Shown here piece after piece: positions 24,150 to 29,933 of a stretch of DNA of 37,574 nucleotides; within the stretch, counting starts at the first letter, position 1; every line of letters starts with the position of its first letter. Origin of the DNA: a candidate division WOR-3 bacterium (GTDB lineage Bacteria; Hydrothermota; Tepidihabitantia; Tepidihabitantales; Tepidihabitantaceae); contig JBDRUN010000009.1 in NCBI GenBank assembly GCA_039801365.1, forward strand, positions 8,739 through 46,312, given 5' to 3'. Below the pieces are notes generated by a model. That model had not been told where the DNA came from. It ran no database searches and saw only the letters and a list, made by a program, of their open reading frames with translations. Position numbers and translations under genes: made by a program.

Positions 24150-24965
24150 CTAGACAAACGGATCCGGGATGTCCTTTATCTGATCCCAGGTCAAGACCGG
24201 ACCGTCCTTGCAGGTAAAGTATGGGCCGAGTTTGCAGTGCCCGCACTGACCCAGGCCGCACGACATGTTCATCTCCATCGAGAGATACACGTTCCGGCCG
24301 TCAAAGCCAGCTTCGAGCAGCCGCCGGGTCACAAACTTCATCATTATCGGCGGCCCGCACACGACTGCAATACTTGTCTTCTCATCACACGGAATCTCGT
24401 CCATGAGACAGGTGACAACACCGACCTTCTTCATCCACTTTTCGTCTGCGGCATCCACTGACAGCTCAACGTCAACCTTGTCCATTTTCTCCCATTTCGG
24501 GATAAGCCGCTTATAAACGATGTCAGCCGGTGTCCGCGCGCCGTAACGCAGGTAAATCCGCTTGTACTTGTGAATCTCATGCGTCAGAGCCAGAAACAGC
24601 GCTCGCAGCGGTGCCAGACCCACACCGCCGCCGACAATATATATATCCCGGCCCTCAAACTTCTCCAACGGATAGCGCTGGCCGTACGGTCCCCTGATGC
24701 CGACAAAGTCCCCGGGCCCGAGCTTGAAGAGCGCACTTGTTGCCCGGCCGACCTTCATTATCGTCATCTCAAGCGTTTCGCGCTCGAAGTGCGAGGAAGA
24801 GGGCGTGAATGGCGCTTCACCATGACCCGGTATCGTCAGCTCGACAAACTGCCCGGCCAGAAACGGCACCTCTTGCTCCGGCTTCAGCACGAAGGTCCTG
24901 ATATTCGGAGTCTCTTCAATTACCTCGAGAATCTCGGCACTTATCGGCTGATAGATATTGGCCAC
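24150..24965 (-). CDS. Sulfhydrogenase gamma-like FAD/NAD(P)-binding subunit with [2Fe-2S]
   Basis: This 271-residue protein is of the ferredoxin-reductase family that includes sulfhydrogenase gamma (HydG/ShyC), AsrB and PyrK. The N-terminal flavin barrel carries PFTPSSS. The NAD(P) domain starts IYIVGGGVGLAPLRAL and includes VVCGPPIMM. The C-terminal [2Fe-2S] site has CGLGQCGHCKLGPYFTC. It moves electrons between NAD(P)H and Fe-S partners. The GTG at 24965 lies 1 nt after the beta-like stop with GAGG upstream; the open frame upstream to 25490 is a shadow of the beta gene. No alpha or delta catalytic subunit accompanies it. Confidence 0.9.
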   Translation of the reverse strand: MANIYQPISAEILEVIEETPNIRTFVLKPEQEVPFLAGQFVELTIPGHGEAPFTPSSSHFERETLEMTIMKVGRATSALFKLGPGDFVGIRGPYGQRYPLEKFEGRDIYIVGGGVGLAPLRALFLALTHEIHKYKRIYLRYGARTPADIVYKRLIPKWEKMDKVDVELSVDAADEKWMKKVGVVTCLMDEIPCDEKTSIAVVCGPPIMMKFVTRRLLEAGFDGRNVYLSMEMNMSCGLGQCGHCKLGPYFTCKDGPVLTWDQIKDIPDPFV

Positions 24966-24966
24966 G

Positions 24967-26007
24967 CTACGCCTCGAGCACTGCCTTACGCACGTCAATC
25001 TTGCCCATGCACGCCCGGATACACCGGCCGCAGCCTGAGCACGCATACATCCCCTGCCAGGTCTTGAAATGAGAAAACTTGCAGTAGAACCGATTGAAAA
25101 AGCGCTTATGGAACTCCGAGCGCGGATTTGCGCCGCCGCCCACCCTAGCGTACGCAGTAATGTAACACGCGTCCCAGACCCGGGTCCGCTCCATCCCGGC
25201 CTTTTCCCCTGGCCGGTCATACAGCAGGAAGCAGTAGCAGGTCGGACAAACCGCAAGGCAGCCATAGCACTCGACGCATCCTTCGGCCTGATGCTGCCAG
25301 AAAACCTTGTCCGTGTTCCGCTTCCAGATGCGCTCTGGCGCATCCTTAGCAAACTCTCTCGGATTGAACCCGGCCAGCAAAGCGCTGGCGCGCCGGCGCT
25401 GCTCATCGCGCACTGCAACCTGAGCCCCGCTCGCCTCAGCCGCACCGGATTGACTGACCAACTCCTCACCTGCGGCCGAAAGCGCCTCAATGATCCAGCC
25501 GCCCTCGATCACCGCCAGACTCACATCAGCCTCGTCTCTGTCTTCTGGCCCGGCGTGTGGCTGGCCGCCGACCAGATTACAGAAACAGGTATCCTCTGGC
25601 TGTGGGCAGTCGGCAACAACAAGGAGCGTGTTGCGCCGGCGACTAGCATAGAACTCGTCCTTGAACTCACCGTCGAGGAAAATCCGTCGGTGCACGCGCA
25701 GCGCCGCAATGTCGCACTGCTTCGCACCAAACAGAACCCGCTTCTCGGCCATGGCCGGCTCGAACTTCTCCGGCAACGAAGCAACCTTCTCCCGCGGACT
25801 GAAAAAGAATGCCTTTACCGGCTCTGACGTCCGGATACAAGAAAGGCCCCCTCCAGGGCCTCCGGCACCATCCGCATCATCCTCAAGGGCAAGGCGCTGC
25901 CAGTGCACCTTGCCATCAATTACCACCGGGAAAAAGACAGCATGTTCCTTCAACAACTGGCTGAGCCAGTTGGTGGTCTGAGTTAGTGGAAGGAATCGTG
26001 GCGCCAC
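24967..26007 (-). CDS. Sulfhydrogenase beta/AsrA-like [4Fe-4S] dicluster subunit
   Basis: This 346-residue protein matches the beta subunit of cytosolic sulfhydrogenases (HydB/ShyB) and AsrA. It has FGAKQCDIAAL and DTCFCNLVGG in the N-terminal part, then two ferredoxin-type sets CVECYGCLAVCPTCYC and CSGCGRCIRAC. It accepts electrons from the gamma subunit and passes them to a catalytic partner. Here the only hydrogenase downstream is the membrane group 4 enzyme, so the beta-gamma pair may be its NAD(P)H gate. It is the first gene of the operon. The GTG at 26007 has no ribosome-binding site and a promoter lies almost directly on it. Confidence 0.88.
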   Translation of the reverse strand: MAPRFLPLTQTTNWLSQLLKEHAVFFPVVIDGKVHWQRLALEDDADGAGGPGGGLSCIRTSEPVKAFFFSPREKVASLPEKFEPAMAEKRVLFGAKQCDIAALRVHRRIFLDGEFKDEFYASRRRNTLLVVADCPQPEDTCFCNLVGGQPHAGPEDRDEADVSLAVIEGGWIIEALSAAGEELVSQSGAAEASGAQVAVRDEQRRRASALLAGFNPREFAKDAPERIWKRNTDKVFWQHQAEGCVECYGCLAVCPTCYCFLLYDRPGEKAGMERTRVWDACYITAYARVGGGANPRSEFHKRFFNRFYCKFSHFKTWQGMYACSGCGRCIRACMGKIDVRKAVLEA

Positions 26008-26018
26008 TTAGGACGGCA

Positions 26019-26046
26019 ACACTACACAGCCAGAAGCGTTTGTCAA
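26019..26046 (-). promoter_or_regulatory. Promoter of the hydrogenase operon
   Basis: On the minus strand TTGACA (26041-26046), a 16-nt spacer and TAGTGT (26019-26024) precede the GTG at 26007 by 11 nt. A nine-T tract sits directly upstream of the -35 and could act as an UP element. Predicted transcription would start about 4 nt before the start codon. Confidence 0.55.
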
Positions 26047-26080
26047 GAAAAAAAAACTGGTCTGACACCCGAGCTGGTAG

Positions 26081-26100
26081 GCCGGAAAGGGAGTAGCCAG
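26081..26100 (-). repeat. Dispersed element, related core in opposite orientation
   Basis: Read on the minus strand this is CTGGCTACTCCCTTTCCGGC, sharing GGCTACTCCCTT with the 20551 copy. Its 3' part on the plus strand, GTAGCCAGA (26093-26101), pairs with TCTGGCTAC at 26133-26141 inside the adjacent repeat array, giving a 9-bp inverted repeat with 31 bp between arms. Confidence 0.45.
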
Positions 26101-26114
26101 AAAGGCTTGCCTTC

Positions 26115-26186
26115 CCTCTGGCTTTCAGGCTGTCTGGCTACCTGGCTTTCAGGCTTTCAAACTATCTAGCTTCCTAGCCCTCTTGC
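26115..26186 (-). repeat. Nine-unit degenerate 8-bp tandem repeat array
   Basis: Nine 8-bp units on the plus strand: CCTCTGGC, TTTCAGGC, TGTCTGGC, TACCTGGC, TTTCAGGC, TTTCAAAC, TATCTAGC, TTCCTAGC and CCTCTTGC. Period and consensus (about NNTCNGGC) match the 17351-17430 array. It lies in the divergent region upstream of the hydrogenase operon. Confidence 0.8.
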
Positions 26187-26212
26187 TCAGTTCCACACGA
26201 CTCATGGCCGTC

Positions 26213-26240
26213 TTGACCTTGGCGCATTTCAGACGAAAAT
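26213..26240 (+). promoter_or_regulatory. Possible promoter of the DUF1893 gene
   Basis: TTGACC (26213-26218), 16 nt and GAAAAT (26235-26240) precede the GTG at 26249 by 8 nt. The -10 is weak; the spacing to the start codon again implies a very short or absent leader. Confidence 0.35.
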
Positions 26241-26248
26241 AGGTCACG

Positions 26249-26668
26249 GTGCTTGATCAGCTCAAGCGACTATACACCGAAGGTCTGAGCATCTTAGTAT
26301 TCGAAGGTGACACAGACCTCTACTCTTCCTATCAGCCCGGAGTCAGGCCACTGCTCGAACTTGTTGACTGGTTTCCCTTTGGTCTTGGTGCCGCAACAGT
26401 CGCCGACCGAGTGGTCGGTGCCTGCGCCGCTCGCATATTCGCCTATCTTCGACCTGCCGCGGTTCTCGGCGGCATCGGCTCGACCGAGGCCGCGCACATC
26501 CTGTTCACCACAGGCATCAATCACTCCTTCGAAGAAACCGTGCCGCAGATCCTCAACCGCGACAACACCGGCGTCTGCCCATTCGAGCGTCTCAGCACAG
26601 ACTGCACCGACGTGCACGAACTCATCCGCCGCATCCGGGCCAGACTTGCCGAACCAAATCAAGCCTAG
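26249..26668 (+). CDS. DUF1893 protein (TM1506-like, cytidine-deaminase-like fold)
   Basis: This 139-residue protein matches DUF1893, the family of Thermotoga TM1506. Visible marks are SILVFEGD and GVRPLLELV near the N-terminus, ADRVVGACAARIFAYL in the middle, and ILNRDNTGVCPFE near the C-terminus. The family has a cytidine-deaminase-like fold, but its activity is not established to my knowledge. It is a single-gene unit divergent from the hydrogenase operon. The GTG is preceded by only AGGT. Confidence 0.85.
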   Translation: MLDQLKRLYTEGLSILVFEGDTDLYSSYQPGVRPLLELVDWFPFGLGAATVADRVVGACAARIFAYLRPAAVLGGIGSTEAAHILFTTGINHSFEETVPQILNRDNTGVCPFERLSTDCTDVHELIRRIRARLAEPNQA

Positions 26669-26731
26669 TACACCAAGCACCGGCTCTCTCTGACCTGACA
26701 CTCAATTCTCCGCCGATACGTGCCGGTTCTA

Positions 26732-27403
26732 CTATCTGACCAGCGGCCACAGCGCCCACAGCCCACGCACCCGCAACAGCAGGGTGCCGTACAGCCTGCC
26801 ATGCGACGTAAGATAGCCAATTGCCCACCGATCAACCACACCTGACGCTTCGGCTAGCTCAAGCCCGGTCCAGCTTTGGCCTTGCGACTCGCGCTGAACA
26901 ATAAGCGGCCAGATTGATGCTGAAAAATGGCTTGGCATTTGGCCGGAAATGAAGCGCACCCGCTCAGCCGGCCACACAACCGGCTCCAAGTCCTGATACT
27001 GCTGCCTCACCGACTCGACCACTGGTATACCCTGCTCCTCCGGGTCACAACCCAGAAAGGCGCGCATCTCAGCCATAGTCCGGAACTCATATACCTTGGC
27101 AACATCCAGGTCTGACCCGTGCTCATAGTGCGACCTGAGCCAGTCCCGGATTAGACTCCAGCGGAACTCACCCCGATAGTAAGCCTTACGCTCCAGGAAT
27201 CTCGAGCGGTCATACCCTGGTGCTTCACCCTCCCATACTGGCTCATCAATCAGCATCATTGCCACTCGATACGCATGGATGTTTATTCGGTCGAGCTTTC
27301 CCTCCCGCACAAGCTCAACGTTCATCTTGAGCACATCGCCTGCCGGCACTGGCGTCCGACACCCGGCCAGCAAGGCCGCCACTGCAACAAGCAATCTGCT
27401 CAC
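26732..27403 (-). CDS. Hypothetical lipoprotein
   Basis: This 223-residue protein starts with a lipoprotein signal: SRLLVAVAALLAGC, with the lipobox Cys at about residue 15. The mature part is soluble and rich in Trp, Arg and Tyr, with no domain I recognise. The GTG at 27403 is chosen; a TTG at 27406 adds one codon. It lies 52 bp downstream of the secreted nitroreductase-like gene on the same strand and could be co-transcribed with it. Its location is probably the periplasmic face of a membrane. Confidence 0.7.
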   Translation of the reverse strand: MSRLLVAVAALLAGCRTPVPAGDVLKMNVELVREGKLDRINIHAYRVAMMLIDEPVWEGEAPGYDRSRFLERKAYYRGEFRWSLIRDWLRSHYEHGSDLDVAKVYEFRTMAEMRAFLGCDPEEQGIPVVESVRQQYQDLEPVVWPAERVRFISGQMPSHFSASIWPLIVQRESQGQSWTGLELAEASGVVDRWAIGYLTSHGRLYGTLLLRVRGLWALWPLVR

Positions 27404-27458
27404 CAACGCGAAACCGGCCCAGACACAGCCCGTCCAGAATGACTACTCAAGAGCCGGC

Positions 27459-28928
27459 TCAGCGCACGAACGCAACCCGGCACTGCCTGCTTTCTTCACC
27501 CGAAGTCATCCGGCACACATACACGCCGGCTGGCACTGGCCGGCCGTTCGCATCAGTCCCGTTCCATTCAGCAACATGCTGCCCAGGCCCGACCTGCACT
27601 TCCTGCCACCTGGCCACAACCCTGCCGGCCATGTCTAGAACCGTAAAGCTGACCGCGTCCGACCGGCTTAGCCGGTACTCCATCCGCACTGGTAGACCAA
27701 TGCCGGAACCGGCCCGAAGCCAGGTGCCAGGGTCAAAGCCTTGCTCCTGGACTCCAGTCAGAACCTGGCCGGTTGAGAAAACAACGATCGGATACTCAAC
27801 ACTGCCTAGCCCGAGCGCTGACCGAATCGCCGCACGCTCAACCGGGCCCAAAGGCGCGGTTACGCAGCCGCCTAGTCCGAGAATTCTTGCCTGCAAGAGA
27901 TACTGGAACGCCACAAAGCCGGTCTCAATCAGGGCCCAGGCCGTGGTCGTATCACTATAACAGATGACGACGTATGCTCCTGCGGCCTTGGGCAATCGCG
28001 GGCATGCGGCCCAAAGTGAGTCGCGGCGGTCACCAGCAGTCACAAGCTGAATCCGGTGGTCACTTGTTGCAAGGTTCGTGCCCGGCGGCAGCCGGTTGTG
28101 GTAACGAAACACTCCGCTGTCGTTCACAAGGTAGATGTGCTGGGTAAGGTAGTAGTTGGCAACCGCTGACGGCACCGTCAGGCCCCGCCGGCTCATCGGC
28201 ATGTGAGGCGTCACGCCGTAACCGGCCCATAGTATCTGAGAAAGGTCGGCAAGCGGCAGGCTCGTACCATCAAACAGTGTGTCCTGCCCAAGGTCGGCAA
28301 GCACCACCTCGAAGGAGTCGCTGCCGTTTGTCACCGGCCGGGGCAGTGTCGAATCTGACGAGCGGGCCACGCAGGAATCGGTCAGCCCGGTCGCAGTCCG
28401 CGCACCGTACACGTTCACCATCAGAATCTGATGGCGCGGATTCCAGTTGCTGTTCGCGTGGTTGGCGGCGTACGCCATCGGGCAGGACGCATTGGTTGCA
28501 CCGCTTCTTGTCCAGAATGCACACCCAGCCAGAAGCCCGGCCTGAACTGCCAGCCCGGCCTCCTCGTTGCGCTGCACTGCAATGCCGACTTCAAATGCCG
28601 AGCTTGAACTGTAACGGCGGTTACCAGACCGGTGCACACTCATCGTGTGGCTCGCTGGGTCGTAAAGATACACGTTGGTCGGAGTTGCAACGTATATCTC
28701 ACGATAACTAGACCCGAGCGACGGCGCTCGGCTCATTGCCCAGAGCACGTTCGACAGCACCTGACTGGACAGCGAACTGGTGAATCCCGAATGAGTTGAA
28801 TAGCGGCTGTTTGCGATGATTTCGAAAGAGTTGGGGTTCACCACCGGTGCGGGCAGACTCTCAACTTGGGCCAGGGCGGAAACTGACAAGGCCACTAGCA
28901 ACAGACTACTGAAAATCGCCTGTTTCAT
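27459..28928 (-). CDS. Secreted tandem nitroreductase-like protein with FlgD/T9SS-like C-terminus
   Basis: This 489-residue protein has a signal peptide (residues 1-20, cut after ALA). Two regions look like nitroreductase halves. Residues about 35-190 carry LSNVLWAMSRAPS and EEAGLAVQAGLLAG. Residues about 205-395 carry LSQILWAGYGVT, a segment with TVPSAVANYYLTQHIYLV, and ETGFVAFQYLLQARILGLGG. The second half is the closer to SagB-type nitroreductases. Residues about 410-489 form a FlgD-Ig/T9SS type A-like domain (AEWNGTDANGRPVPAGVYVC). Export of a flavoenzyme fold is unusual; whether it binds FMN is unknown. The ATG has no ribosome-binding site and follows a promoter by 6 nt. Confidence 0.75.
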   Translation of the reverse strand: MKQAIFSSLLLVALSVSALAQVESLPAPVVNPNSFEIIANSRYSTHSGFTSSLSSQVLSNVLWAMSRAPSLGSSYREIYVATPTNVYLYDPASHTMSVHRSGNRRYSSSSAFEVGIAVQRNEEAGLAVQAGLLAGCAFWTRSGATNASCPMAYAANHANSNWNPRHQILMVNVYGARTATGLTDSCVARSSDSTLPRPVTNGSDSFEVVLADLGQDTLFDGTSLPLADLSQILWAGYGVTPHMPMSRRGLTVPSAVANYYLTQHIYLVNDSGVFRYHNRLPPGTNLATSDHRIQLVTAGDRRDSLWAACPRLPKAAGAYVVICYSDTTTAWALIETGFVAFQYLLQARILGLGGCVTAPLGPVERAAIRSALGLGSVEYPIVVFSTGQVLTGVQEQGFDPGTWLRAGSGIGLPVRMEYRLSRSDAVSFTVLDMAGRVVARWQEVQVGPGQHVAEWNGTDANGRPVPAGVYVCRMTSGEESRQCRVAFVR

Positions 28929-28934
28929 GAAAAA

Positions 28935-28962
28935 AGTCTAGACCCGGTCTAGCACTTGTCAA
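28935..28962 (-). promoter_or_regulatory. Promoter of the secreted nitroreductase-like gene
   Basis: TTGACA (28957-28962), a 16-nt spacer and TAGACT (28935-28940) lie 6 nt upstream of the ATG at 28928, implying a leaderless transcript. The -35 overlaps the stop of the upstream PhzF gene. Confidence 0.55.
28938..28952 (-). terminator. Palindrome with T-run: terminator of phzF and/or operator
   Basis: CTAGACC-C-GGTCTAG is a perfect 7-bp palindrome. On the minus strand it is followed by ACTTTTTT, like an intrinsic terminator for the PhzF gene. It also covers the spacer and -10 of the next promoter, so it might instead be a regulator binding site. Confidence 0.5.
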
Positions 28963-29852
28963 TGCTCCAGCTCGACGACTGTGCCCCTAGCCGTCATCAC
29001 CACTCCACCACCAACCTTGACTTCTATCCCTGCCCCGCGCCTGCGGCCCTCAAGATACAGCCGCGATGGCCGCATTATCTCAAACCCCTGCTCACAAATG
29101 GCCCTTACCTCGGGCTTGCCAGAATACTCGTGCCGGACCAGCCACGCGCACAGGCATCCGTTTGCACTACCGGTTGCCGGGTCCTCCGGCACATCGTAAT
29201 AATCGCAGAACACCCGCACGTGAAAGTCGTTCTCCGGCTCAACTGTCTCGGGACAGAATGCGAGCACGGCCTTGGCCCGATGCTCACTGCACAACCGGTC
29301 ATACTCAGACCGGCAGATTCGGACCTGCTGAACCGGCTCCAGTCTTCTCACCGGCACAATGAGAAACCACAACCCGGTCGAAACCTCCTGGGCCGGAAAT
29401 CGCACATCAATATCATCCTCAGCAATACCGAGAATTGCTGCGGCCCGGCCCGGTTCAATAACGTCGCCGAAATCCGGCTCGGCCTGAGTCATGACAAAGC
29501 GCTCGCCATTGCCGACAACCTCGACCGGAATACTTCCCACCGCCAGGTCAAGCACAACCCGGTCCGCAGAACGCCCCAGAAACTCCTGCCAGATGACAAA
29601 ACCTGTACCCAGACTAGGGTGCCCGGCAAAAGGAACTTCCCGGGCCGGTGTGAAAATCCGCACCGGCCAGCCGCGCTCACTTGGACGGCGACTCATGATG
29701 AACGTCGTCTCGCTGAAATGCATCTCGCGGGCTAGTGCCTGCATTTTCTCTCCCTCAAGCCCGGCGGCGTGCAGAAACACCGCAAGCTGATTCCCGCTGA
29801 ACTGCCGGTTCGTAAACACGTCACAGATAACGAACTCATGCCGGCCAGCCAT
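28959..29852 (-). CDS. PhzF-family isomerase/epimerase-like protein
   Basis: This 297-residue protein spans the two pseudo-symmetric halves of the PhzF/diaminopimelate-epimerase-like fold. Family marks include VFTNRQFSGNQLAV, the catalytic Glu in HFSETTF (about residue 48), FAGHPSLG and DPATGSANGCL. PhzF isomerises a phenazine precursor, but most homologues have other or unknown substrates, and no phenazine genes are present. The ATG at 29852 lies 6 nt from a promoter -10 with no ribosome-binding site. Confidence 0.92.
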   Translation of the reverse strand: MAGRHEFVICDVFTNRQFSGNQLAVFLHAAGLEGEKMQALAREMHFSETTFIMSRRPSERGWPVRIFTPAREVPFAGHPSLGTGFVIWQEFLGRSADRVVLDLAVGSIPVEVVGNGERFVMTQAEPDFGDVIEPGRAAAILGIAEDDIDVRFPAQEVSTGLWFLIVPVRRLEPVQQVRICRSEYDRLCSEHRAKAVLAFCPETVEPENDFHVRVFCDYYDVPEDPATGSANGCLCAWLVRHEYSGKPEVRAICEQGFEIMRPSRLYLEGRRRGAGIEVKVGGGVVMTARGTVVELEH

Positions 29853-29858
29853 CGCTGT

Positions 29859-29887
29859 ATGCTACGGAAGTCCTGTCCCACCGTCAA
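29859..29887 (-). promoter_or_regulatory. Promoter of the PhzF-family gene
   Basis: TTGACG (29882-29887), 17 nt and TAGCAT (29859-29864) precede the ATG at 29852 by 6 nt. The predicted transcript begins at or next to the start codon. The promoter starts a few bases after the upstream terminator hairpin. Confidence 0.6.
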
Positions 29888-29891
29888 GCAA

Positions 29892-29916
29892 AGGCCCCGG
29901 GCAGAACCCGGGGCCT
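29892..29916 (-). terminator. Intrinsic terminator of the C25 peptidase gene
   Basis: A perfect 10-bp stem, AGGCCCCGGG paired with CCCGGGGCCT around a 5-nt loop, lies 18 nt after the peptidase stop. On the minus strand it is followed by a short T-rich tail (TTTGCTTG). Confidence 0.75.
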
Positions 29917-29933
29917 CAACTTGGATTACCGGT

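Noticed and set aside
25491-26007. Extending the gamma-like subunit upstream in its open frame to 25490
   Set aside because: The added segment is antisense-like noise inside the beta-like gene in another frame; homology begins at the GTG at 24965.
28956-29735. Plus-strand open frame of 259 codons antisense to the PhzF-family gene
   Set aside because: The PhzF motifs on the minus strand settle the coding strand.
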